Assembly: GCA_905221605.1 (NCBI GenBank)
Contig: CAJNDS010001768.1
Span: 693,823 to 757,822, forward strand
DNA: 64,000 nucleotides
DNA from: Symbiodinium natans
Taxonomy: Eukaryota > Sar > Dinophyceae > Suessiales > Symbiodiniaceae
Reading direction: 5' to 3'
Each line of letters opens with the position of its first letter. Position 1 is the first letter of the stretch. A program made the position numbers and the translations under genes. Below are positions 53,079 to 63,592 of the stretch, piece by piece. The notes under the pieces were generated by a model. That model searched no databases. It was not told where the DNA came from and worked only from the letters and a program-made list of their open reading frames with translations.

Positions 53079-55027
53079 CCCCAGCGGCTCCTGGCTGCCT
53101 GGCCGCATCACTTCTGCTTCTCCCTGCCATCAGCATCCACCTCCACAACCTCACCTAGCAGCGCTGCAAAGCCGCACGACAAACTGCGCCGCTTGCATCT
53201 TGCCTATCTGGACGAGCCCCGACCGCACCATGTGACAAATTCCAAAGCTGAGGAAATCCATGGTGCCATGGAAGCTCATGGAAACCCTCGCTGAAGCTTC
53301 TGACATCTTTTTCCAAAGCCGCGCAAAGCATGAGAAAACCAATCGAAACCCCGCGGAGATTTTGCAGGAACCCTCACAAAGCTCCACTAGAAGCTTTAAA
53401 GAGCTGCGCACGACCTATATAAGAAAACCCACACAAACCACGCGGAAACCCTCACACAGCCCTAAGAAACCAACGGAAACCCCTTCAAAGCTGTCAAAAA
53501 CCATGGAAAACCCACGGTAAACCTTCACAAGACATTAGAAAAACCTTCCGAGAGCTTCAAAAACCTACGCAAAATCTAACAAAACCCACTGAAACCCCGC
53601 AAACCTTAGAAAACCCCAGGGAAACCATCTGAAAGCTTTAAAAAACCAAGGCAAAACTTGACAAAACCCACGGACATCCGCGGAAACCCTCACAAAACTT
53701 TAGAGAAATTCAAGGAAAACCTCCGGAAAGTTCAAAAACTGCACGAAATCCCACGGAAACCCTCACGAAACCCTTGAGGAACCTACCAAAACCATCCAAT
53801 AAGTCTTAACACATGCACGAAATCTAAGGAACCCCACGGAAACCCCCAGAAACCCCGCGGAAACCCTCGCGAAACTGTAGGGAAACCCAGGGAAACCCTC
53901 CAGAAGCTTAACAAACATGAACGGAAACCCTGCGGAAACCCCTTTATCAGGACTGGATTCACCCTTTGGCAATTTACAAAGTTATAAAGGACAGGTGCAG
54001 GAAACCCGCCACCCAATCACCGCACGCCAATGTCAGTATTATACTACCGGTCGTCCCCTAAAGGGTGAAGGACGCAAGAGGTGTTCTTCTGCTTCTGGCG
54101 AGGACCTGTGTCAACCGGAGCGCCGAAGCTGGGGCATGCCTGCCATACGAATCAATGGTCGCTGACCGTCTAAGAAGCACTTCGCGCCTTCAGGCAGAAC
54201 GTCAAGGTACACATTGGTCTTTCACCAATCGGGTTCAGAAAAAGGAATACAGTCTACGTCTGCCTGGCTTCACCGTCCACGTCACAACTTGCTATAGAAC
54301 AAGACTGACTTCCTGCCTCAGGGTTCATGTCAGACTCAACCCAAGGACCTGACTGAAGGCATGACTGGTTTCTTGCACCCAAAGCTTTGACCCCGCGCAT
54401 GGCTGTTGCTACAACCATACACAGCTAGGCCACCAAGCAGCGCACGGATGAGCTTGGACACCTCCGGCCGCGCACCGGCCGGCCGCGCCTGCGCCCCGTA
54501 ACGAATGTGAAGCCTCTCGCATCGCCAAAAATCGGCCTTGAAAACCTCGGCAACCTCCTCCACTGAGTACTTCGCTGAGCAAGTTGCGAAGGGCTTGCGA
54601 CACCTTGGAAGCACAAACATGGACCCTACGGACTATGTCTGGGCACTTTTTTCGGCCAACAAATCAGGCTCCGACGTGGCAGACATGGCGCAAGTACGCT
54701 AGCTGTGGCCTAGGAGCTGCTTGAGGCAAGAGAGCGCTCAGCGAGCAGCGGCTCAGATGCAATCTGTTGAAGACACATGGCCCGTAGGCGCAAAAATTAG
54801 CAAAAGTCTTTGAGAGTCTTGCAGATCTCAAGGCATCTTGAAAAAACAATCCGGCACAAAATCCAGCAAAACAGGTCTACGTGCAAACAAAAGCAAAAGT
54901 ACATTGCAAAAATAGCAAACAAACGCAAAACAACGCAAATCTCCGAAATCTCCTGTAAACAAGGAACAACATTTAGGGCTGCTAAACACAAGCTAAAAGA
55001 CAACCGCATGAAAGTGGCCTCCACAGT
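52939..55027 (+). repeat. 2.1-kb direct repeat, copy A
   Basis: Nearly identical to 55504-57564, offset 2565 bases at the start. Differences seen: copy B has a 12-base insertion (near 55815), a one-base insertion and a one-base deletion, a 40-base deletion (near 57086) and a few substitutions. The first 800 bases contain many (C/G)GAAACCC(C/T)(C/G) units (53250-53960). No intact gene: short plus and minus frames are conserved between copies only because the DNA is. Confidence 0.95.
53250..53960. repeat. GGAAACCC degenerate repeat within copy A
   Basis: Units near CACGGAAACCCTCACAAA and AAAACC are scattered in about 700 bases. The same tract lies in copy B at about 55830-56520. Low-complexity frames (PTQTTRKPSHSPKKPTETP) come from it. 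Confidence 0.75.
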
Positions 55028-55192
55028 TGCAGCTCCCTTTCTGCTGCACCATTACAAAAGCAAGCAGCTGCTTCGGACAAGCCCCTGATCCCCAAGCTTA
55101 TGTTCTGCACGCTGCTCCCCAAAGTTCCTGGAACAAGGGCAGGCGCAGGCACGCTGACGAGACCCAGCTGCGTGAGCCCAGGGCTCAAACTT

Positions 55193-55240
55193 GCGACCCC
55201 AAAAAATGGGGCCGTCTCGCGGCCCCAAAAATGGGGCCAC
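55193..55240. repeat. GCGACCCC palindrome 1
   Basis: GCGACCCCAAAAAATGGGGC followed by CGTCTCGCGGCCCC and AAAAATGGGGCCAC. It is a degraded relative of the hairpin at 55297-55343. Confidence 0.7.
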
Positions 55241-55296
55241 GAAATGCACCCAGCTTCCCTTATTATAATGTGTAAATACATGAAAAGGCTGGAACT

Positions 55297-55343
55297 GCGA
55301 CCCCAAAATTGGGGCCGCCTGGCGGCCCCAATTTTGGTGTCGC
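55297..55343. repeat. GCGACCCC palindrome 2 (22-bp arms)
   Basis: Left arm GCGACCCCAAAATTGGGG with CCGC, right arm GCGGCCCCAATTTTGG with TGTCGC; one mismatch in 22 and a spacer of about 3 bases. A hairpin of this length is likely to extrude or to be a small mobile hairpin element. Confidence 0.85.
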
Positions 55344-55503
55344 TAAATCTGCATTTTTCGAGCCCCTGCGCTCCCCAGATTGCGACGCTACAGCAACTCT
55401 GACCCACAGGCAAGCTCCTAGCGTGGAGAATTTTTTTTTTTAAGAACAACGACCCCCCACAGGCAGCTTTCTTGCGGAAGTGATCAACATAATAGAAACG
55501 GGC

Positions 55504-57564
55504 ACCGGGGAGGCCACGCACAAGCGGACGTGACTTTTGCACACAAAAGCGGACCCAGAATCTGGCCTCGGAACAATTTCCTGCGCAAAGACCCGGAGCA
55601 CATATGGAAAACCTACTCCTGCGGAAAAATACAGCTGGGTTAGCCCCAGCGGCTCCTGGCTGCCTGGCCGCATCACTTCTGCTTCTCCCTGCCATCAGCA
55701 TCCACCTCCACAACCTCACCTAGCAGCGCTGCAAAGCCGCACGACAAACTGCGCCGCTTGCATCTTGCCTATCTGGACGAGCCCCGACCGCACCATGTGA
55801 CAAATTCCAAAGCTTGAAGTAACGCTGAGGAAATCCATGGTGCCATGGAAGCTCATGGAAACCCTCGCTGAAGCTTCTGACATCTTTTTCCAAAGCCGCG
55901 CAAAGCATGAGAAAACCAATCGAAACCCCGCGGAGATTTTGCAGGAACCCTCACAAAGCTCCACTAGAAGCTTTAAAGAGCTGCGCACGACCTATATAAG
56001 AAAACCCACACAAACCACGCGGAAACCCTCACACAGCCCTAAGAAACCAACGGAAACCCCTTCAAAGCTGTCAAAAACCATGGAAAACCCACGGTAAACC
56101 TTCACAAGACATTAGAAAAACCTTCCGAGAGCTTCAAAAACCTACGCAAAATCTAACAAAACCCACTGAAACCCCGCAAACCTTAGAAAACCCCAGGGAA
56201 ACCATCTGAAAGCTTTAAAAAACCAAGGCAAAACTTGACAAAACCCACGGACATCCGCGGAAACCCTCACAAAACTTTAGAGAAATTCAAGGAAAACCTC
56301 CGGAAAGTTCAAAAACTGCACGAAATCCCACGGAAACCCTCACGAAACCCTTGAGGAACCTACCAAAACCATCCAATAAGTCTTAACACATGCACGAAAT
56401 CTAAGGAACCCACGGAAACCCCCAGAAACCCCGCGGAAACCCTCGCGAAACTGTAGGGAAACCCAGGGAAACCCTCCAGAAGCTTAACAAACATGAACGG
56501 AAACCCTGCGGAAACCCCTTTATCAGGACTGGATTCACCCTTTGGCAATTTACAAAGTTATTAAAGGACAGGTGCAGGAAACCCGCCACCCAATCACCGC
56601 ACGCCAATGTCAGTATTATACTACCGGTCGTCCCCTAAAGGGTGAAGGACGCAAGAGGTGTTCTTCTGCTTCTGGCGAGGACCTGTGTCAACCGGAGCGC
56701 CGAAGCTGGGGCATGCCTGCCATACGAATCAATGGTCGCTGACCGTCTAAGAAGCACTTCGCGCCTTCAGGCAGAACGTCAAGGTACACATTGGTCTTTC
56801 ACCAATCGGGTTCAGAAAAAGGAATACAGTCTACGTCTGCCTGGCTTCACCGTCCACGTCACAACTTGCTATAGAACAAGACTGACTTCCTGCCTCAGGG
56901 TTCATGTCAGACTCAACCCAAGGACCTGACTGAAGGCATGACTGGTTTCTTGCACCCAAAGCTTTGACCCCGCGCATGGCTGTTGCTACAACCATACACA
57001 GCTAGGCCACCAAGCAGCGCACGGATGAGCTTGGACACCTCCGGCCGCGCACCGGCCGGCCGCGCCTGCGCCCCGTAACGAATGTGGCAACCTCCTCCAC
57101 TGAGTACTTCGCTGAGCAAGTTGCGAAGGGCTTGCGACACCTTGGAAGCACAATCATGGACCCTACGGACTCTGTCTGGGCACTTTTTTCGGCCAACAAA
57201 TCAGGCTCCGACGTGGCAGACATGGCGCAAGTACGCTAGCTGTGGCCTAGAAGCTGCTTGAGGCAAGAGAGCGCTCAGCGAGCAGCGGCTCAGATGCAAT
57301 CTGTTGAAGACACATGGCCCGTCGGCGCAAAAATTAGCAAAAGTCTTTGAGAGTCTTGCAGATCTCAAGGCATCTTGAAAAAACAATCCGGCACAAAATC
57401 CAGCAAAACAGGTCTACGTGCAAACAAAAGCAAAAGTACATTGCAAAAATAGCAAACAAACGCAAAACAAAGCAAATCTCCGAAATCTCCTGTAACCAAG
57501 AAACAACATTTAGGGCTGCTAAACACAAGCTAAAAGACAACCGCATGAAAGTGGCCTCCACAGT
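55504..57564 (+). repeat. 2.1-kb direct repeat, copy B
   Basis: Second copy of 52939-55027. Its right boundary (CCTCCACAGT|ATGTG) sits directly before a zinc-knuckle-like coding segment (57567-57797). The near-identity means the duplication is recent compared with the broken copia frames downstream. Confidence 0.95.
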
Positions 57565-57566
57565 AT

Positions 57567-57797
57567 GTGTGTCATGGAAAGAGACATTATGTCCGCGATT
57601 GTTGGTACAAGGAGGAGAAACAGCCAACAAGCCTGAATCCCCGAGTGCTAAGGCGACAGTCCAGGCAAAAGGAAGTCCCAGAGCTGTTCAGTGGCCTGGA
57701 GGACCTAAGGGTGGGCTCCAACAGGACTCAAACCGAACCACTGTGTTTGCTCGGTAGTTCTGCCAGCCACATAGCTGCCGGCCTCGCCGAGTGCTGA
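57567..57797 (+). pseudogene. Zinc-knuckle (gag) remnant of the copia element
   Basis: The frame encodes CHGKRHYVRDCWYKEE: C-x4-H-x4-C spacing of a retroviral-type CCHC knuckle with the first Cys unclear. A basic tail (RVLRRQSRQK) and further sequence follow, to a stop at 57797. It lies upstream of the protease on the same strand, as gag does in copia elements, but 2.4 kb away. Confidence 0.5.
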
Positions 57798-59740
57798 GAG
57801 AACTTTCAACCTCGCTGCTGAGGGTGTTGTCGACCTTGCCTGAGCTGAGGATTGTGGAAAGTCTTCGGCCTCGCTTCGGAGGGACAACATAGTTCGGCCT
57901 CACTACGGTTGAGGGAAACATCTCCTGGAACTGAGGTGCAAGAAGACAGCAGACCTGTGCGAGCGAATCGGGTTCCGAGGCCTAAACTTCCTTTGTTGGA
58001 ACAGGGCCTCGTCTCAACCCCAGAATTCCGCCCGTCGATGCAGAGTGGCCGTCCACTGTGCCCTGGACAGTGTGCCACACGCCAAAGAGACTTGCTGCAA
58101 AGCAGACGGAGAGCGACGGACCATGCTGGCAATCGCATGCTGCGTATTTGCATGGTCACACCAGGGGCGTCGTGAAGGGCTCTTCCTGAACTGTCGCAGT
58201 CACATCGTGTCCACTTTGTTCGTCGCGCCAGGAGAGGCAACATAGCCGCACAGCCTCGCCATGAAGGGCCATGTGAGGGCAAACCCGAATGCAGGCTTAG
58301 TCTGCCGGAATGAGGGTGATCAACATACCCGCAGCACAATGCTTTCAGACCCGTGAAACCAGCGGAGATGCCATGTGAGGCTATGCAAGGGAAATTTTGG
58401 CCTTGCTATTCTGGAGTTAGGTTCGGCCTCGCCTCGGCTGAGGGAATGGATGGTTCGGCCTCGCCACGGCTGAGGGAACAACAGAAGGGTTGCGAAAACG
58501 CCTCGCTGATGAAGAACGGTGCATGATGTTCCGACCTCGCATCAGCTGAGGGAAGAATAATGGAATGGGCAGGCCGGGCACTGAATTGGTCTGCCGGAAT
58601 TGAGTCTTAGAGACTGCGTGCAGCTTGGACGGCTGATGCTACTGGGAGCAAAGCGGTCAAGCAGCTTGAAGCATAGACTCCGCGGTGCCGGTGTGTCGGA
58701 GCAATTGATAGAAGACAACCGCAGCCCAGCAGTGCTCAATCAAACAAAGCAATCATTCGGCCTCGACTTTGGTCTGAGGGAATGTGAGCTATGGATAAAA
58801 GAGCAAACTCCAGAATGTGGATGAGGGACACTGGCCAGGCATGGAGGCCAGCAAAGGGCAGATACCAGCATTGCAATGGAGAAGCCTCGAGTCCCAATGG
58901 GCATGAACTTTGTGGTGAGGAATACGTCGACTGGGGAGTAAGCGCGAGAAAGCCAGGGCGATCCGGGGAAGAACAGCAAGGCACGGTTAGTAAGTGCAAG
59001 AACACCGGAGCTGCTGAGAACCCTGGATTAGCCGGGACGTCTTCCGTGGAGGCGTCGAGGTCGTTTTGGTGGCAACCAAAGACCAGCCGACTGTCCTTGG
59101 AACAATGGCGACGGCTGGATTGGAGAATGTCAAGTCTTACAATGGATAGCGGCCTCGTACATAATACCCTCACAGGCAGGGTGGGTTTGACCTGGTAGTC
59201 GGCACCTTGCCCGGCCCCCTGTCAGGCGCCTGTACCGGCCACCTGTTGAAGGTGTGTGGCGTGGGGTCACCGGTGCGTAGCGGCGATTTCGGTCGCTTAG
59301 CGTCCAGCCTAAAAAGGGGTATGTTTGGGCAGGTACTTCACCTGGTCCTCCTGCTTGGCTCGTGTTGGAGATGTGTGAATCGAGGGCATGGATCCGTCAA
59401 GGTGAGATGACGAGAAAGTGCAGAATTGGGCCTCAATCGGAACGGTCTATGGGGATGTAGAGGGATAGCACATGTCCGGCCTCACTACGGTTGAGGGGTG
59501 TGGATGGAAGCACTGAGGACATGCAATGAGACTCGTAGAACGAGCATCTGGGGTCTACAGGAATTGACCTCCATTCGGTTGAGGGATAGCGGCCTCCACG
59601 AACGAGGGCATGGATCACCTCCCGAATAGACGACACAGAGAATGTGCAAGCATACAGGCAATTTGCCTTGGCCAAAGTCTTCGAGCCACTGGCAACGACT
59701 TGGTCAAAACGACATTCCGGCCTCACTTCGGTTGAGGGTA
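57778..59740 (+). repeat. Dispersed palindromic motif CGGCCTC..CGG.TGAGGGA
   Basis: A motif of about 22-24 bases, near TTCGGCCTCRCTNCGGYTGA plus GGGA, occurs at about 57779, 57803, 57829, 57863, 57893, 58422, 58453, 58530, 58756, 59475, 59566 and 59716, all in the same orientation. CCTC and GAGG are complementary, so each can form a short hairpin. Spacing is irregular, and the DNA between copies is unrelated. Confidence 0.8.
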
Positions 59741-60708
59741 GCGGTACGTCAAAACCGAGGACAAGGAATGAGAGGGGGAACTTACCGGCAGTTTCACCCC
59801 ACAGTTTTAGTAAGCTTTTGTTTCACTTGAACCCACAGCCCCTTCGGGTGGCTACGCCTCGCAGCGTGCAGACGAGTGACTACCATCTGGTTGGAGGTGA
59901 ATGGAACGAGCCTGAGTCAGAGGCCCGAGTGGAATCTGTGTTGCGACCTCTGGAAGACCTGCTAGATGAGGTGAGGAAGGACTGGATTCCCCGGAGCCCT
60001 GATGAAGTAGACTGGTCATGGGAAGTTGAGACGAGAGTCCGAATTGCTGAGTTGGAGCATCGGATCTCCACAGATCTCTCTCAGATGAGGCCGTCTAATC
60101 CGGTTCAATCCCTGATGGGACCTCCAATGAGTCAGGTTAAGAGCCTGGAAAAGGATGATGCAAGCCGATGGTGGTTGATCGATTCAGGAGCGTCGGTTAC
60201 AGTGATTGCGAAAAGATACTTGGATGAGTTCCAGATCTTGGATCGGAAGGCGTTGGGACCTAATGAGAGGTACTCAGCAGCCAATGATACTCCGGTGAGT
60301 GTCTTCGAGCGAGTTCGCATTCGAGCTTTGTTGCCGATGTATGAAGGACAACAGTACCTTGGTTTGATTTCGGTGTATGTGACTGGAGTTGTTGCAGATG
60401 TGGCACACAACATCCTGAGCGCCGAACAAATGGTGAGAACTGGTTGGGAAGTTAAATTCACGAGAAAAGAAATCTCGCTGCGACATGAGAAGAAAGGAGT
60501 CATGGGATATGGAGTATCCTGGGCTGGATGTCCTTGGATCTACCTGCAGGGTGACGCTGAAAAGCGAAAGAAAGTGATCTTCGGAGGAACCGAAGTTCGA
60601 CCAATGGAGGTGGATGATGGCCGACAACCTATGGAGGTTGATCAGATGCAGTCAGTGAAAACGATGACCAAGAAAAAGCAAGAGGAAATGGAGCTGCGTC
60701 GGATGTGA
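59644..60708 (+). CDS. Copia-type aspartic protease region (pol N-terminus)
   Basis: A 354-codon frame. WWLIDSGASVTVIAKRYL (near 60170-60225) is the retroviral-type aspartic protease active site, DSGA being the diagnostic motif. AHNILSAEQMVRTGW matches the downstream part of copia proteases (NLLSVxQL-like). It would cut the gag-pol polyprotein. The upstream 170 codons are not recognised. It stops at TGA 60706-60708; integrase continues 40 bases later in a different frame, so the polyprotein is broken here. Confidence 0.8.
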   Translation: MQAYRQFALAKVFEPLATTWSKRHSGLTSVEGSGTSKPRTRNERGNLPAVSPHSFSKLLFHLNPQPLRVATPRSVQTSDYHLVGGEWNEPESEARVESVLRPLEDLLDEVRKDWIPRSPDEVDWSWEVETRVRIAELEHRISTDLSQMRPSNPVQSLMGPPMSQVKSLEKDDASRWWLIDSGASVTVIAKRYLDEFQILDRKALGPNERYSAANDTPVSVFERVRIRALLPMYEGQQYLGLISVYVTGVVADVAHNILSAEQMVRTGWEVKFTRKEISLRHEKKGVMGYGVSWAGCPWIYLQGDAEKRKKVIFGGTEVRPMEVDDGRQPMEVDQMQSVKTMTKKKQEEMELRRM

Positions 60709-60747
60709 GGCCACATTCCGTTTTGGTCTGAGTGTCCTCACTGTCGT

Positions 60748-62337
60748 ATGACTCGAGGCACTACACAGCATCGCCGGACCAAGGATGTTAAGGATCGGCC
60801 TGTAGCTTTGCAAGCGGATTTTTGCTTCATCAACCTGGTGACTGGTACTTTTGCCAAAGACCAGCCAACGGCTCCCAACATGAAGGTGCTGGTCATGACT
60901 GAAATGTCAACCAGGATGATCGGATGTCTGTTGGTTGGAACCAATGCTGACAATACCTCAAGCTGGGTTCGCTGCTGGATGAATGCTTTGGGGCTGGACA
61001 TTGCAGGTTCTGCTGTACTGTTACGAACGGACAGCGAGACAGCGGTAAGCGCACTGATCAAGCGAGCCAATCTGGGGATTCGGATTGTGACCCAGAGAGC
61101 ACCTCCGCAAGGACACGAAGCGGTCGGTGGTGTTGAAAGGGCAGTGAGAACACTCAAGGAGTTGTTCAGCACGGTGAGGTTGGATCTAAGAGCACAGGGC
61201 TTTGGCCTGCAGAGAAGCCCTGGAGCATTTGAGTATGGTCTGATTTACTGTGCTGCAACGCACAATCACCATGCTGCTGCCTTTGATGGGAAGAAATCAC
61301 CCCAGGAGTTGGTGCTACAGAGACCCCTCCATGAGTGTGGCTCTTCGTTGATAGGGACCGCAGTTCTAGCCGAGCTGCCGGATTCGATGAAAACAACAGC
61401 GCTATCGCGATTTGTGGAAGCGGCCTATGTGTATCCCGAAGTTGGTGGTTTGACTCATGTGGTGAGTGCTATGGTAGATGGATGTCCCAAGCACTTTCGG
61501 GCGAAGTCAATCAAGCACATAATCCCTTTGAAGATTGGGTTGGAGCATTGTCAACATTTGCTCAAGGAGCATGATCCTTCGGATACATTGGCTCCTCCCA
61601 TTCTGAAGGAGAAAGAGGATGGTGTGCCTGATCAGATTGACGGTGAACCGGACAAGGCCTTTGAGGGCAGAGTGTCTGATGGTCCGACCACAGACATGAG
61701 CAAAGTGGGACCACCAGCAGCATGGGTGAAAGAGCATGGAGGAACGGTGAATTGTCCAGCGTGTGGACCGAAAAGAGGTAAGGCGAATCACAATGCTGAA
61801 TGCCGAAAGCGGTATGACGTCTCGTTGAAGAATCAGCGACAAAGGTTGGAAAGAGCAGAGCCGACCACTGAAGTTCTGGATACGAGTCCAAGAAGTTTCA
61901 AGGATGCGGGGGTGATGGAATCTGGAAGCGAGCCTTCACTCCTGAAATGTCCTGAGATCACCTATGAGAGTCAACGAGATCTCCAGGGTGAAGAGAGGCA
62001 AAGTGTCCCGAAACCTCCGACAGAGGTTGTGGACGTTGATATGGATGAGTTTGAGGATCCGAGTTTGCCATATGGTGGGATTCCGGATGAGGCAATGGAA
62101 CCTGGATACTTTGAAGGAGAAGAAGCTCCTGATGGGAATGAGACTGTGCCCATGGAAGAGGACAGACGTCAGATGGATGCGGATTCAGTTCCAAATGAGT
62201 CCAATCGAGTTCCCCGGCGCTTAGAGAGTTTGACATCAGATGTGAACTCAGTTCCAGATGAGTCCAATCGAGTTCCCCGGCTGATCAATTGTATTTTTTT
62301 TAGACTCAAGACTCGATGCGCCTCAAGGTCCTACTAA
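60748..62337 (+). CDS. Copia-type integrase core and linker
   Basis: A 529-codon frame with the rve integrase triad in order: Asp in LQADFCF (near 60815), Asp in LRTDSET (near 61025) and Glu in GVERAVRTLKE (near 61130). Position between protease and RT fits Ty1/copia order. It inserts element DNA into the genome. Residues about 280-510 are a charged linker containing CPACG and C-rich pairs, and a duplicated SNRVPRRLESLTSD-like peptide at the end (two copies of VPNESNRVPR, 18-20 codons apart). The normal HHCC zinc-binding N-terminus is partly missing. Confidence 0.8.
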   Translation: MTRGTTQHRRTKDVKDRPVALQADFCFINLVTGTFAKDQPTAPNMKVLVMTEMSTRMIGCLLVGTNADNTSSWVRCWMNALGLDIAGSAVLLRTDSETAVSALIKRANLGIRIVTQRAPPQGHEAVGGVERAVRTLKELFSTVRLDLRAQGFGLQRSPGAFEYGLIYCAATHNHHAAAFDGKKSPQELVLQRPLHECGSSLIGTAVLAELPDSMKTTALSRFVEAAYVYPEVGGLTHVVSAMVDGCPKHFRAKSIKHIIPLKIGLEHCQHLLKEHDPSDTLAPPILKEKEDGVPDQIDGEPDKAFEGRVSDGPTTDMSKVGPPAAWVKEHGGTVNCPACGPKRGKANHNAECRKRYDVSLKNQRQRLERAEPTTEVLDTSPRSFKDAGVMESGSEPSLLKCPEITYESQRDLQGEERQSVPKPPTEVVDVDMDEFEDPSLPYGGIPDEAMEPGYFEGEEAPDGNETVPMEEDRRQMDADSVPNESNRVPRRLESLTSDVNSVPDESNRVPRLINCIFFRLKTRCASRSY

Positions 62338-62494
62338 AATGGTGAGTAGTGAAGAGAGTCCGAAGTTGGTACATGTGACCAATTCGATTCTGCTCAACAG
62401 GAATAGCGCCTTCCAGGAGTCCATGAAGTTGTGTGGATCCTAAGTTTGGCTGGCAAGACCCACGAGCGTTCTGTCTGAGATAGACGGATGTCCA

Positions 62495-63037
62495 TTGGAT
62501 GTGGAGAAGACTGTGGAAGGCCGACGAACTGAGCTGCAGAGCATGACTGCTCACAAAGCGGGGAAGGTGGTTGGAGCAGATGAGGCTCATAAGTTTGCCC
62601 GTGAGCACGGAGTCAAGATCATCCCAACTCGATGGGTCATCGGTCCGAAGATGGTGAATGGGAAGGAAGCTGTGCGAGCAAGGTGTGTCGTACAGGATAT
62701 CGCAAAGGGGAGCACTGCATCGTCATTGGGACTGAGTGCTACGACTCCCTCGCTTGAAGCGTTGAGGACGCTGTTGGCCATTGCCGCTGTGGATGGCGTG
62801 GATATTGCGACTTTGGATGTATCCACTGCCTTTTTGCATTCACCTCTTCCGAAAGGATCGAAGGCGATTATCCAATTGCCAAAGGATGTGTCTGCCTGCA
62901 AGGACTATTATGTCCCGGCGTACATGATCCTGGATCAAGCCATGAATGGTTTGATGGTTGCAAGTTGCAGCCAAGGCGTGGAACCTAAAGCTGGCAACTG
63001 TGGTGAAGAAAGTTGGGTTGAGGCAATGCCCAACTGA
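62495..63037 (+). pseudogene. Copia reverse transcriptase, N-terminal half
   Basis: PTRWVIGPKMVNGKEAVRAR (RT start), then motif A LDVSTAFLHSPLPKGSKA (near 62815). The frame loses register near 62950: AMNGLMVASCSQGVEPK here against AKAWNLKLATVVKK in the next frame. Between 62338 and 62495 the link from integrase is also broken. Confidence 0.8.
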
Positions 63038-63314
63038 GCCTTCCGTCTTCGAAGGTACCGTGAGAGGAAAAAGATTCCTCATGTTATGCTATGTGGATGA
63101 TTTGATTCTATGTGGAACCAAGGAGGCCATTCAGTTGGTCACAAACACCCTGAATGGGGAGCTGAAAACCAAGGAAACGGGTCGAATCACTTCCACTGGA
63201 GGAAAAATCACCTTTCTGGGGCGAGAGATTGAGAGACAAGGAAGTCATCTCAGGATGAGAGTGCCCCGGCGTACATGGATGCGCTGTTTGAGACCGAGTT
63301 CTGTAAGGACTTGA
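62958..63314 (+). pseudogene. Copia reverse transcriptase, catalytic C-terminal half
   Basis: Contains PSVFEGTVRGKRFLMLCYVDD (YVDD at 63089-63100, the catalytic Asp pair) and KITFLGREIERQG, standard for copia RT. It runs into another frame near 63275-63290, where YMDALFETEF begins. Confidence 0.85.
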
Positions 63315-63592
63315 AGGTGGTTACTGCCCCTCCGGACATCGTGAAAACGGTAGAAAAGGGGAGAGCAAGTGGTTCGGATCCAGAGACTTCAGCGATGGTG
63401 GCTGATGTCATGACAAAGTGTTTGAGTCAGATGACCTTCACTCAACACCAGCGGGCGCTAGGGATTTTCCCTGACGAGAATGCAACAGGTATGGAGGATC
63501 TGTGGTCTGCGACGCCACATTGGATGGCCGACCGGGACGTACCAGTATGCTGGAGCAACTGGACGTCGAGTTGTGGAGTCCGAGGCGGCTGA
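63275..63592 (+). pseudogene. Copia pol C-terminus with internal RNase H deletion
   Basis: Begins MDALFETEF and DLKVVTAPPDIVKTV (RT thumb/connection), then jumps within about 15 residues to MVADVMTKCLSQ and HQRALGIF, which resemble the extreme end of copia RNase H (ADVLTKCL-type). The RNase H body between them is missing, so an internal deletion of several hundred bases is inferred. Confidence 0.65.

Larger units (their letters stand above)
55028..55503. other. Spacer between the 2.1-kb repeats
   Basis: 476 bases unique to the interval, carrying two large palindromes (55193-55240, 55297-55343) and a T9-10 run near 55431. No gene supported. Confidence 0.7.

Noticed and set aside
52939-57564. 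The 2.1-kb direct repeats as LTRs of the downstream copia element
   Set aside because: Both copies lie on the same side of pol, separated by only 476 bases without pol genes; they could at most belong to a different element.
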